Source: Chitinophaga oryzae | Lineage (GTDB): Bacteria > Bacteroidota > Bacteroidia > Chitinophagales > Chitinophagaceae | Direction: 5' to 3' | DNA length: 64,000 nt | Assembly: GCF_012516375.2 (NCBI RefSeq) | Contig: NZ_CP051204.2 | Location: 5,704,001 to 5,768,000, forward strand | Shown here: in pieces, positions 9,066 through 22,785 of the stretch | How positions within the stretch are numbered: position 1 is the first letter of the stretch | Layout of the letters: each line of letters begins with the position of its first letter | The notes under the pieces: generated by a model | What the model was told of the DNA's origin: nothing | What the model saw: only the letters and a program-made list of their open reading frames with translations | Database searches by the model: none | Made by a program: the position numbers and the translations under genes

Positions 9066-11303
9066 TTAATCTTTCATAATCTCTTCTTCCTGTTGTTTTT
9101 TAAGATACCATTGTACTGCCCTTATTTCTGCGAAGGTCACGGCGGGGCCTACACGCTCTTTGATAGGTCCGGCGGCCGTAGCGCCCAGTTCGCGGATATG
9201 GGACATGATCAGTTTTACCGTTGCTTCCGGCACAAAGCGGAACAGGTCCAGCTCTCCGGCCTCTACGCACTGGGCCAGGTGGCTTTCTACCGTGCTTACC
9301 GCCAGTTGCCGCGCCACGGCAATATCGGGGATGTTCTTACCGCCCAGGTACAGCTCCAGCGTACCCCTGCGGCTGCTCCCCTTCTCTACTTTGCCTTTGG
9401 CTTCCGGTTTACCGCCTTTTTTTCCGGCGACAGTCCCTTCCGCTTCGGCGTTTCTGAGTTTCGTATAGTCTTTCAGCCCTTTGGTAAAATCCAGGTCGGC
9501 GTAAGACACTTCCCATACCTGCTGTAATTTCTGCCAGCAATCCGCTTCCAGCGACATCAACTGCAACAGGTACTTCTTCGATTTCTGTTTTTTGACCGTC
9601 GCTATATGCTCCTGCAGAGGCAGTATCAGATCTTCGTATATGCTTTTGGTAAAGTAGCCGATGGCTTTGTTTACCCGTTCTTCCAGCTGATCGGTCTCTC
9701 CTGTCTGCACCGTGGTGTCAAGCAACTGGTGCAGCTGCACCACAAAGCGGTTGGCCACTTCCTGCTGCTGCTCCGTTTTCGCCGTCAGCTGCCGGCTTAC
9801 CTGTAAGGCCGCATCGATATCCGGTACTTTTTTGTCCTGTATCCATACGGCGTGACTGCGGATGTTGGCCTGCATACGGTACCAGTCAAACAGCTGCAGC
9901 AGCGAGGTGGCCTGGAACTTCTTACGCTCCATTTCCAGCAGCACCACCAGTTCGTTGGCCGCCACTTCCTTTTCGGCAAACTCGATCACCTGGCGGTCTG
10001 TTTTGATGCTGCCGTAGGTAATGCGTGAATGCAGCACCAGCCCTTCCAGCGATGTGCAGCGGCTCAGCGCCACGTATACCTGTCCGGGCGCAAAAGCATA
10101 CCCCGCATCAATAATGGCCTTTTCAAAAGTAAGGCCCTGGCTTTTGTGAATAGTAATAGCCCATGCCAGCCGGATGGGAAACTGCGTAAAACTGCCGATC
10201 TCTTCTTCTTCGATACTGTTTTCTTCCTGGTTGTAAGAGTAACGGATATTACGCCAGGTTTCTTTCGCCAGTTTCAGTTCTTCATGGGAACCGGCCAGCA
10301 GCAAGGTAATCTCTTCGTCGTCGATATCTGTTACCGTCGCCAGCTTACCATTATAATAACGGCGGGGCTGCGCCAGATCATTTTTCAGGAACATCACCTG
10401 CGCACCGATTTTCAGTTGCAGCACCAGCTCCGTCGGCAGCGCCTTATCGCTGAAGTCTCCTTCTATCCTGCCTTCAAAGCGGAAGAGTTTTCCCGGCATT
10501 TCCGCCAGGCGGCGGGCGTTGATATCATCCGCTTTGCGGTTGTGGGTAGACAATACGATGTATTCCCCGTCTTCTCCTTTAAAATAAGGATCGTAGCGGT
10601 CGTTGAGCAACATCAGGTCTTCTTCTTCCACTTCACTGTTGCGGATGCGGTTCAGCACATCGATGAACAGCTGTTCGTTCTGCCGGTATATCTTTTTTAA
10701 CTCGATGTACAACGGAGGCGCCTGGTCGATGACACGGGCGTCGAAGAAAAAGGAGCTGTTGTAATACTCCGAGAGCAACTGCCATTCAGAATCCGGCACC
10801 ACCGGCGGCAGCTGGTACAGATCGCCGATGAACAGCACCTGTACGCCACCGAATGGCAACAGCGGTTTATTACGGAAGTGCCGCAGGATGGTGTCGATCG
10901 CATCGAGCATATCACAGCGTACCATACTCACCTCATCGATGATCAGCAGTTCCAGTTCCTGTAACAACACCTTTTTGTCATTCGTGAAACGGATGTTGCG
11001 GAACAGGCTGTGTTTATCCGTGCTGCTGATCCCATCCATGCCAAATCCGCGCTTGCTGCCCGGGATAAACGGTCCGAAGGGCAACTGGAAAAAAGAGTGC
11101 ATGGTAACCCCGCCGGCATTGATCGCTGCCACACCGGTAGGCGCTACCACCACGGTATTTTTCTTCGTATGTTCTTTGATATATTTCAGGAACGTCGTCT
11201 TTCCTGTACCGGCTTTACCGGTCAGGAACACGTGGCGGTTTGTCTGGTTAATGAAATCTGCCGCCAGGTGGAAGATGATATTTGTATTATCAGGTTGGGG
11301 CAT
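9066..11303 (-). CDS. PIF1-like helicase with C-terminal helix-turn-helix domain
   Basis: Predicted SF1B DNA helicase of the PIF1/RecD2-like group. The 745 residues begin with FLTGKAGTGKTTFL (Walker A, residues 26-39), then VVAPTGVAAINAGG, LLIIDEVSMVRCDML (Walker B/motif II) and VLFIGDLYQLPPV (motif III). The UvrD_C_2-type motifs AITIHKSQGLTFEKAI and GQVYVALSRCTSLEGL lie near residue 400. A lysine- and glutamate-rich middle follows, and the last ~90 residues resemble the HTH_40 domain seen at the C-terminus of RecQ-like helicases (GTLELYLGGKNIPDIAVAR). PIF1 enzymes unwind G-quadruplexes and forked DNA; the bacterial role here is not shown by context. Confidence 0.9.
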   Translation of the reverse strand: MPQPDNTNIIFHLAADFINQTNRHVFLTGKAGTGKTTFLKYIKEHTKKNTVVVAPTGVAAINAGGVTMHSFFQLPFGPFIPGSKRGFGMDGISSTDKHSLFRNIRFTNDKKVLLQELELLIIDEVSMVRCDMLDAIDTILRHFRNKPLLPFGGVQVLFIGDLYQLPPVVPDSEWQLLSEYYNSSFFFDARVIDQAPPLYIELKKIYRQNEQLFIDVLNRIRNSEVEEEDLMLLNDRYDPYFKGEDGEYIVLSTHNRKADDINARRLAEMPGKLFRFEGRIEGDFSDKALPTELVLQLKIGAQVMFLKNDLAQPRRYYNGKLATVTDIDDEEITLLLAGSHEELKLAKETWRNIRYSYNQEENSIEEEEIGSFTQFPIRLAWAITIHKSQGLTFEKAIIDAGYAFAPGQVYVALSRCTSLEGLVLHSRITYGSIKTDRQVIEFAEKEVAANELVVLLEMERKKFQATSLLQLFDWYRMQANIRSHAVWIQDKKVPDIDAALQVSRQLTAKTEQQQEVANRFVVQLHQLLDTTVQTGETDQLEERVNKAIGYFTKSIYEDLILPLQEHIATVKKQKSKKYLLQLMSLEADCWQKLQQVWEVSYADLDFTKGLKDYTKLRNAEAEGTVAGKKGGKPEAKGKVEKGSSRRGTLELYLGGKNIPDIAVARQLAVSTVESHLAQCVEAGELDLFRFVPEATVKLIMSHIRELGATAAGPIKERVGPAVTFAEIRAVQWYLKKQQEEEIMKD

Positions 11304-11376
11304 GATATTTAAAATTGAAACCGCAAATATAATTTATTTTCCATCGTTACCGGGACTCATGCCCGGACATAAAAAA

Positions 11377-11403
11377 ACTGCCCCGGCAAAACGCCGGGGC
11401 AGT
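11377..11403 (-). terminator. Strong intrinsic terminator after the cold-shock gene
   Basis: Stem ACTGCCCCGGC / loop AAAAC / GCCGGGGCAGT, 11 perfect pairs. Seven A residues on the left (11371-11377) give a T tract on the minus strand. It lies 27 bases beyond the cold-shock gene stop and insulates the helicase gene from it. Confidence 0.93.
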
Positions 11404-11429
11404 CCTTAACAAAACTATTATTCAATAAG

Positions 11430-11621
11430 TTATGCCAATCTTACGTTAACAGCATTCGGGCCTTTTCTGCCTTCTTCCACGTCGAATACTACGCGGTCAT
11501 TTTCGCCGATGCTTTCTTTGATACCAGAAACGTGAACAAAAATTTCTTGTCCTGTTCCTTCGATTTTAATGAATCCAAAACCTTTAGCTTCATTAAAAAA
11601 TTTAACTACACCTGTTTGCAT
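11430..11621 (-). CDS. Cold-shock domain protein (CspA family)
   Basis: Small nucleic-acid chaperone of 63 residues consisting of one cold-shock domain. The RNA-binding motifs are KGFGFI (RNP1, residues 13-18) and IFVHVSGI (RNP2, residues 27-34), and GPNAVNV closes the OB fold. Length is slightly below E. coli CspA (70). It is a single-gene unit: strong terminator downstream and 234 non-coding bases to the divergent permease gene upstream. The 5' leader may be long, as in other csp genes, but I see no motif that fixes the promoter. Confidence 0.95.
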   Translation of the reverse strand: MQTGVVKFFNEAKGFGFIKIEGTGQEIFVHVSGIKESIGENDRVVFDVEEGRKGPNAVNVRLA

Positions 11622-11855
11622 TTTTTATTAATATTTAATTGTGAACGTGTTCTCGCCATTTTTTTAACAGGCGGCTACCTGGGGGCAACTAGAAGAAAAA
11701 GTAAGAAAAAAGCTGAATGTACCCGGAGATCACCAACAGAATTGAAATACAATATTCTTAAGAAGCGGAACGAAGATAACTGTTTAGCGTATACCATCCA
11801 AACTTTTTTGTAACTACACCCAAAGCAAGTTTATTTATATATTTTTGATACCTAT

Positions 11856-13154
11856 ATGAAAAACACGGACGCATGGCGTATTAAGGCCATTTTAACCGGC
11901 TCTGCCGGCAACCTCGTAGAATGGTACGACTGGTACATTTACACTACATTTTCGCTCTATTTTGCCCCGGTATTCTTTCCGAAAGGGAGTTATACGGCCC
12001 AGCTGCTGAACACCGCCGCTATCTTTGCGGTAGGTTTCCTCATGCGGCCCATCGGCGGATGGATGTTTGGCCGCATTGCCGACCAGAAAGGACGGAAAAC
12101 CGCTATGACCCTGTCGGTACTGCTGATGTCACTGGGTTCGGTGCTGATTGCCTTTACGCCCTCCTATGATACCATAGGAGTAGCCGCCCCTGCCCTGTTG
12201 CTGGCAGCGCGCCTGCTACAGGGCCTGAGCGTGGGCGGCGAATACGGCGCCTCCGCCACCTATCTCAGCGAAGTGGCCACTGCAGGCCGCCGCGGCTTCT
12301 TTTCCAGCTTCCAGTATGTAACGCTGATCGGTGGGCAACTCACCGCCCTGGGCGTGCAGATGCTGCTGCAACGGGTGTTCCTCACCCCGGAACAGCTGCA
12401 TAACTGGGGATGGCGCATTCCTTTTGTGATCGGCGCCCTGCTCGCTTTTGTGGCCCTGTACCTGCGTACTCACATGCAAGAGTCCGGTTCTTTTGAGCAG
12501 CATAAGTCCTCCAAAAACAAAGGTTCTGTTAAAGCCCTGTTCCGGCAATATCCCCGGGCGGCTTTCACGGTGGTGGGCCTCACCATGGGCGGCACGCTGG
12601 CTTTCTATACGTATACCACCTATATGCAGAAGTTCCTCGTCAATACAGTACATCTGACCATTGAAAGAGCCACCACCGTCACCTTTTTCGTGATGCTGAT
12701 ATATGCATTTTTGCAACCTTTATTTGGCTGGCTGTCAGATGTCTGCGGCCGGAGACCTTTGCTGATCGGGTTTGGCGTGCTGGGCACCGCACTCACCGTG
12801 CCCATTCTCACCGCTATCAGTCACACCGGTTCCGAATGGACGGCTTTCTGGCTGATACTGGCGGCGCTGGTGATCGTAAGTGGTTACACCTCTATCAATG
12901 CGGTGGTAAAAGCGGAGATGTTCCCGGCAGAAGTGCGGGCGCTGGGCGTGGGCTTTCCTTATGCCATTACGGTGGCGCTCTTTGGCGGAACGGCAGAACC
13001 GATCGCCCTCTATTTCAAAAAAATCGGCCACGAACCATTGTTTTACTGGTACGTGACCGCCTGTATCTTTATTTCCCTGCTGGTATATATCTCAGTACGC
13101 GACACCAAACACACCTCTTACCTGGACAAGGATTTCACGGAACCATCGGCATAG
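11856..13154 (+). CDS. Metabolite:H+ symporter (MHS family MFS permease, alpha-ketoglutarate permease-like)
   Basis: Predicted inner-membrane dicarboxylate or related organic acid uptake permease. The 432 residues carry twelve hydrophobic segments. The MHS start AILTGSAGNLVEWYDWYIYTTFSLYFA is typical (GNxxEWYD motif), as are RPIGGWMFGRIADQKGRK in the TM2-3 loop, LLQGLSVGGEYGASATYLSE in TM5 and LSDVCGRRPLL in the second half. KgtP, ShiA and ProP belong to the same family, so substrate cannot be fixed by sequence alone. It is divergent from the cold-shock gene. The 3' end overlaps the convergent rpiA gene by 37 bases. Confidence 0.9.
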   Translation: MKNTDAWRIKAILTGSAGNLVEWYDWYIYTTFSLYFAPVFFPKGSYTAQLLNTAAIFAVGFLMRPIGGWMFGRIADQKGRKTAMTLSVLLMSLGSVLIAFTPSYDTIGVAAPALLLAARLLQGLSVGGEYGASATYLSEVATAGRRGFFSSFQYVTLIGGQLTALGVQMLLQRVFLTPEQLHNWGWRIPFVIGALLAFVALYLRTHMQESGSFEQHKSSKNKGSVKALFRQYPRAAFTVVGLTMGGTLAFYTYTTYMQKFLVNTVHLTIERATTVTFFVMLIYAFLQPLFGWLSDVCGRRPLLIGFGVLGTALTVPILTAISHTGSEWTAFWLILAALVIVSGYTSINAVVKAEMFPAEVRALGVGFPYAITVALFGGTAEPIALYFKKIGHEPLFYWYVTACIFISLLVYISVRDTKHTSYLDKDFTEPSA

Positions 13155-13798
13155 CCGATGATAACGCGACTGGCGTAGTGGAGGAACAGCCCGTTCTCCA
13201 CTACGCCGGGAATATCATTCAGTTGCTGATGCAGCGCTACCGGATCTTTGATCCGTTCGTAGTGACAGTCGAGGATAAAGTTGCCGTTGTCGGTCACCAC
13301 GGTGCGGCCGTTGCTGGTACGCAACACCGGTGCGGCGTCCAGGGCGATAAGCCGCCTGAAGGTGAGTTCCCAGGCGAAAGGGACGATCTCCACCGGTAAC
13401 GGAAAACGTCCCAGGTGTTTCACCACTTTGGACTCGTCCGTGATCACGATCATCTCCGCTGAAGCAGCGGCCACGATCTTCTCGCGCAACAACGCTCCTC
13501 CCCCTCCTTTGATCAGCCGCAGGTGTTCGTCCACCTCATCAGCACCGTCAATGTCCAGGTCTATCCTGTCTATCTCGCTGAACGGAATAATGGGAATACC
13601 CTGCTTACGGGCCAGCTGCTCAGACTCTTCGGAGGTGGCGACCGCCCTCAGCGGCATACCGCCACTCACCATCTCGCCTATACGCATAATGGCATAATAA
13701 GCGGTACTTCCGGTGCCCAGCCCGATGGTCATATTCGGTTTGATGTATTCGGTGGCTTTCTCGCCCGCGGCCTTTTTGGCCAGGTCCTGTTGTTGCAT
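13118..13798 (-). CDS. rpiA: Ribose-5-phosphate isomerase A
   Basis: Interconverts ribose-5-phosphate and ribulose-5-phosphate in the pentose phosphate pathway; cytoplasmic. The 226-residue protein carries all RpiA landmarks: GLGTGSTAYYAI near residue 27, DIDGADEVDEHLRLIKGGGGALLREKIVA in the middle, and KVVKHLG with the phosphate-binding lysines. The ATG at 13798 gives MQQQDLAKKAAGEKA, a normal start. It is followed after 17 bases (in minus direction it precedes none) by no co-directional gene; its tail lies antisense to the last 12 codons of the MHS permease. Confidence 0.95.
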   Translation of the reverse strand: MQQQDLAKKAAGEKATEYIKPNMTIGLGTGSTAYYAIMRIGEMVSGGMPLRAVATSEESEQLARKQGIPIIPFSEIDRIDLDIDGADEVDEHLRLIKGGGGALLREKIVAAASAEMIVITDESKVVKHLGRFPLPVEIVPFAWELTFRRLIALDAAPVLRTSNGRTVVTDNGNFILDCHYERIKDPVALHQQLNDIPGVVENGLFLHYASRVIIGYADGSVKSLSR

Positions 13799-13815
13799 GC
13801 AACAAATATAAGGAA

Positions 13816-16119
13816 TCAGAGGGAAGACAAAACCTCGTCCAGGTGCGCCAGCAAAGCATCGGTATTCGCCTTGTTGAACACCATCGGCGGCTTTATCTTC
13901 AGCACATTGTGCAACGGACCGTCTGTGCTCAGCAGGAAACCGCGTTGTTTCATGGCTTCCACCACCACATCTATCTCCGGCACGGCCGGTTCCAGCGTAT
14001 TACGATCGCGCACCAGCTCCGCCCCGATGAAGAAGCCATGCCCGCGCACGTCTCCGATGATAGCGTGTTTTTCTTTCAGCCGGCGCAAGCCTTCCATGAA
14101 GTAGTTGCCGGTCACCCGTGCATGCTCCTGCAGGCCTTCTTCCCGGATCACGTTCAGCACCGCCAGCCCTGTGGCCATCGATACGGGGTTGCCGCCGAAC
14201 GTGTTGAAGTATTCCATGCCATTGTTGAACGCATCTGCGATAGCGCGGGTCGTTACTACGGCTGCCAGCGGATGCCCGTTGCCGATCGGCTTCCCGAGCA
14301 CCACGATATCCGGCGTCACTTCCTGCAGCTCGAAGCCCCAGAAGGCATCGCCCACACGGCCGAAGCCTACCTGCACTTCGTCGGCGATACATACGCCGCC
14401 GGCAGCTCTTACCGCAGCATACACCGCTTTCAGGTAACCCGGGGGCAGCGGTATCTGTCCGCCTACGCCCAGCAGCGTTTCGCAGATATAAGCAGCCACG
14501 CCTCTGCCCTGCTCCTTCAGGCCTTCAATAATTTTGGATACATCAGCTGCATATTTTTCTCCTGCCTGCGGATCGTCTGCCCGGTAAGGGCCGCGGTACA
14601 TATCAGGATTGAGCGCCTTATGGGTATGCTCCGGTTTACCGAAACCGCCTTTCCCGTCAAACTTGTACGGGCTCAGCTCCATGGCGACGGTGGAAGTACC
14701 GTGATAGGCGTGGTCCAGCACGATCACATCTTTCTGTTGTGTATAATGGCGGCTCATACGGATAGCCAGGTCATTGGCTTCCGAGCCGGAGTTGGTAAAG
14801 TAACACACTTCCAGGGAAGGCGGCAGCGTAGCGATCAGCTGATTGGCGTAATCCACCAGGTGGTCGTGCAGGTAGCGGGTATTGGTATTGAGCCGCGCGG
14901 CCTGCTGCTGCAGGGCTTTCACCACCACAGGGTGGCAGTGTCCTACATGACAGGGATTGTTGACGCAGTCGATAAACGTACGGCCTTTATCATCGTAGAG
15001 GTATTGCAGCGCGCCGCGTACGATCTTCAGCGGCTCCTTATAGCTGATGCTCAGGTTACGGCCGATGTGCGCCCTGCGTTCGGCGAGCAGCGGCGTATAG
15101 TCTGCAGCGTTATCGATCACCGGCGGGAAGCCACAGGCGGTACGGAAAGCCTGCTGCATGGCGAGCGGGTTGATGGTGATCAGGTGGAAGAGCAGCTTCC
15201 AGGCGCCATTTTCGGTAATGAAATGAAACTCGTTGTCGCTGCCTGCCGCCGCTTTCTCCGCCGAGGTAGTCACGCTGATGCATAAACGTGCGGCAACCAG
15301 GTAGTACAGCAGGTCAGTTTCTTCCTGTGTCAGCGGATAGGCTTCATGGTATCCTTTTACTACGGCCACAGCAGCTTCCATAGGATCGGCGGCTTCCAGC
15401 ATGGCGTAGGTACAGGCAATGGCCACATTGTTGACCAGCTGCGTGTACACCATATCGCCGAAGTCTATCAGGCCGCTCACGAGATCGTCCTGCACCAGTA
15501 TATTATAGTCGTTGGCGTCGTTGTGAATATAAGCTTTGCGCAACCGGTGCCACAGCGGCAGCACTTCTGTTTCAAACTGCAACAGGAAATAGGCTGCCAG
15601 GCGCTTCTTTTCCGGGTCTTTGATGCAGGGCAGCTGATCGCGGGCATCGAGCGCATGGGCGAGGTCCCAGCGGATTTCGCGGTGCATGGCCGGGTGGGAG
15701 AAGTTCTCCAGCGCCTTGTCCATTTTCCCAAGGAAGCTACCCCAGGAAGTATACAGATCGCGTGTGCCCTTTACCGTTACTACGGGCTGTCCTTCCAGCC
15801 AGGTGTACAAACGGAGGTAATACAATTCTTCCGGCATGGCCAGGCGGGTCACCGGTTCATCATTCAGGTTACGTACTACCTGCTGAAAGCGGCCTTTGGT
15901 AGCGCCCTGGGCCAGGTGTTCCAGTATGCGGACCTGCGCGTCGAGGAAAGCAGGATGCTGGGACTCGCCGGCGATCTTGCAGATCCATGCATTGCCCTGT
16001 TCATCTTTCACATAAAAATTGGCTTCATCATAGCCTTCCAGTTCTTTCGCAGTAACGGTAAGACCGTAATGCTCATTCAACAGCTTCACCACCCCGGTGG
16101 CAGAAAAAGTATAAAACAT
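13816..16119 (-). CDS. Fused aminoglycoside-phosphotransferase-like kinase and class-III PLP enzyme (predicted kinase/phospholyase)
   Basis: A two-domain protein of 767 residues. Residues about 1-320 are an APH-type kinase, with the catalytic loop [10 protein letters not shown] (HxDxxxxN) and the metal-binding DFGD. Residues about 350-767 are a class-III aminotransferase fold with [30 protein letters not shown], and the PLP lysine in [15 protein letters not shown]. This pairing matches the AGXT2L family: in animals a separate APH-type hydroxylysine kinase and a PLP phospho-lyase act in sequence. The ATG at 16119 is chosen; the frame extends upstream to 16161, but that adds an improbable MCCCCCPINFN peptide overlapping the previous gene. 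It follows the glycosidase by 10 bases, at the end of the glycan locus. Substrate unknown. Confidence 0.85.
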   Translation of the reverse strand: MFYTFSATGVVKLLNEHYGLTVTAKELEGYDEANFYVKDEQGNAWICKIAGESQHPAFLDAQVRILEHLAQGATKGRFQQVVRNLNDEPVTRLAMPEELYYLRLYTWLEGQPVVTVKGTRDLYTSWGSFLGKMDKALENFSHPAMHREIRWDLAHALDARDQLPCIKDPEKKRLAAYFLLQFETEVLPLWHRLRKAYIHNDANDYNILVQDDLVSGLIDFGDMVYTQLVNNVAIACTYAMLEAADPMEAAVAVVKGYHEAYPLTQEETDLLYYLVAARLCISVTTSAEKAAAGSDNEFHFITENGAWKLLFHLITINPLAMQQAFRTACGFPPVIDNAADYTPLLAERRAHIGRNLSISYKEPLKIVRGALQYLYDDKGRTFIDCVNNPCHVGHCHPVVVKALQQQAARLNTNTRYLHDHLVDYANQLIATLPPSLEVCYFTNSGSEANDLAIRMSRHYTQQKDVIVLDHAYHGTSTVAMELSPYKFDGKGGFGKPEHTHKALNPDMYRGPYRADDPQAGEKYAADVSKIIEGLKEQGRGVAAYICETLLGVGGQIPLPPGYLKAVYAAVRAAGGVCIADEVQVGFGRVGDAFWGFELQEVTPDIVVLGKPIGNGHPLAAVVTTRAIADAFNNGMEYFNTFGGNPVSMATGLAVLNVIREEGLQEHARVTGNYFMEGLRRLKEKHAIIGDVRGHGFFIGAELVRDRNTLEPAVPEIDVVVEAMKQRGFLLSTDGPLHNVLKIKPPMVFNKANTDALLAHLDEVLSSL

Positions 16120-16129
16120 AGCGTCTGTA

Positions 16130-21227
<5,098 letters not shown>

Positions 21228-21251
21228 TTAACCGTTATGGATCCTAAATTA

Positions 21252-22775
21252 TTATTGGGCCAGTGGGTTATTGAGCGTCTCTTTCAGCGGCAGCGGGTAA
21301 TAGCTTTTATCTGCGGTGAAAGGTCGGCCGGCGTCCTGCATCTGCTGTGTCAGCAGGCCCCATCGGCGAAGGTCATAAAAACGGCTGCTTTCCAGGGTGA
21401 ATTCCATCACCCTTTCATGCATCAGTTGTTTGAAGATATCGGCCTTGTTAGTCAGGTTCAGTGGCGGCATAGCAGAGCGGGCGCGCACCTCGTTAATCTC
21501 CGCCATGGCGGTAGCCGGTACGCCCAGTTCGTTCTGCACTTCGGCGTACAGCAGTTTTACGTCTGCATAGCGGATGATGGGCATATTGATCGCATTGGCG
21601 TTTCCCAGCTTGTCGAGGCTGGCCGGCAGCCATTTACGGAAAGCGATGGTATTGTTTTCGAATACTTCGTTGTACGTATAGCCGTATACGCGGGGATTGG
21701 CGGCATCGTTAAAATAGTCATCCTTAAAGAAGACGGTGTTATACACACGATGGTCGTACAGGCCGTCGGTGGCCACTTTCCCTTCTTTCAGCATTTCCGT
21801 CAGCAGTCGTGGTACGCCATAAATTTCACCGTAACCTCCCAGTTCGGAAGCGGCCATCCAGTCGCTGAGATAGGATTTGAAATAGGCGCCGTTAGACTCG
21901 TCCATGGTCTGCTGCAGTTCAAACACGGATTCAGCGGTGTTGCTGGTGGTACCGTTGAACATGGACAGGTAGTTGGACACGAGGCTGTACTGTTTGGAGT
22001 CGATCACTTTTTTCAGCCAGGCGGAGGCTTCAGTGAAATAAGCGGTGGCCTTGCCTTTGTCTTCGCCGGCGCGGTAGATGAGCACTTTGCCGAGGTAGGC
22101 CTGGGCAGCGCCTTTGGTAGCGCGGCCCAGCTCTGTGCCCGGCCTTTCGCTGCGCAGCGGCAGATCGGGTTCTGCCGCTTTCAGGTCGGAGATGATCATA
22201 TCCCATACCTCGGGACGGGGGGAGGGCGCTTTCGGCAGATCAGCTTCGCCATTGGGCACTTTATCGCGGATGATCACCTTTTCGAAATTGGTGACCAGCT
22301 TAAAATAATAGTACGCACGGAGGAAGCGGGCTTCCGCGAGGATCATTTTTTTGCTGGCGGCGTCGATCTGTTTGTCTGTCATCATGCTCACGTTCTCCAG
22401 TACCTGGTTGGTGAAGTTGATGCCGCGGTAGTTATCTCTCCAGAGCAGGTCGATGGCGTAGTTACCGGAGTTATAGCTGTAGTTGAAGATCTCCGTCCAC
22501 CAGCTGTAGTTGTAGGCGTCCGCGCCTGGCTCCACAAAATCTTCCCGGTAGTATTCGCGGCAGGAACGGGCTTCCACGAAGTTGTCCCAGCCGGCGAAGC
22601 TCTCGATCCTGGAATAGGCCGCGGCCAGCCCGGTGAGGGCGCGGTCGCGGGACGTCCAGAAGTTATCCGATGTCAGCTTGTCGGGCGAAGCCTGTTCAAG
22701 CAGCTCTTTTTTACAGCTGGTATTCAACACCATGGCTGCGGATAATAAGGATATATATAACAAAGATTTTTTCAT
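21252..22775 (-). CDS. SusD/RagB-family starch-binding-like outer-membrane lipoprotein
   Basis: Glycan-binding lid of a SusCD importer, surface lipoprotein of 507 residues. The signal MKKSLLYISLLSAAMVLNTSC ends in a lipobox with Cys21 followed by KKELLEQ, a lipoprotein export-like acidic/basic start. SusD landmarks are the tetratricopeptide-like helices (RALTGLAAAYSRIES, KMILAEARFLRAYYYFKLV, GAAQAYLGKVLIYRA), and, at the C-terminus, FKQLMHERVMEFTLESSRFYDLRRWG. Length is normal. The ATG at 22775 is preferred over 22781 (adds Met-Val). It follows SusC by 5-11 bases and precedes the GH2 enzyme, so it belongs to the same PUL. Confidence 0.95.
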   Translation of the reverse strand: MKKSLLYISLLSAAMVLNTSCKKELLEQASPDKLTSDNFWTSRDRALTGLAAAYSRIESFAGWDNFVEARSCREYYREDFVEPGADAYNYSWWTEIFNYSYNSGNYAIDLLWRDNYRGINFTNQVLENVSMMTDKQIDAASKKMILAEARFLRAYYYFKLVTNFEKVIIRDKVPNGEADLPKAPSPRPEVWDMIISDLKAAEPDLPLRSERPGTELGRATKGAAQAYLGKVLIYRAGEDKGKATAYFTEASAWLKKVIDSKQYSLVSNYLSMFNGTTSNTAESVFELQQTMDESNGAYFKSYLSDWMAASELGGYGEIYGVPRLLTEMLKEGKVATDGLYDHRVYNTVFFKDDYFNDAANPRVYGYTYNEVFENNTIAFRKWLPASLDKLGNANAINMPIIRYADVKLLYAEVQNELGVPATAMAEINEVRARSAMPPLNLTNKADIFKQLMHERVMEFTLESSRFYDLRRWGLLTQQMQDAGRPFTADKSYYPLPLKETLNNPLAQ

Positions 22776-22785
22776 AACCATTTTT

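Noticed and set aside
11840..11847. TATTTTTG box ahead of the MHS permease gene
   Set aside because: It is too close to the ATG at 11856 (9 bases) and lacks a -33 box at normal distance.
13843..15285. 480-codon plus-strand frame opposite the kinase/PLP fusion
   Set aside because: Antisense shadow of a gene with strong kinase and PLP motifs; composition rich in His, Gln, Arg.
21237..22745. 502-codon plus-strand frame opposite the SusD gene
   Set aside because: Antisense to an unmistakable SusD protein; no domain recognisable.
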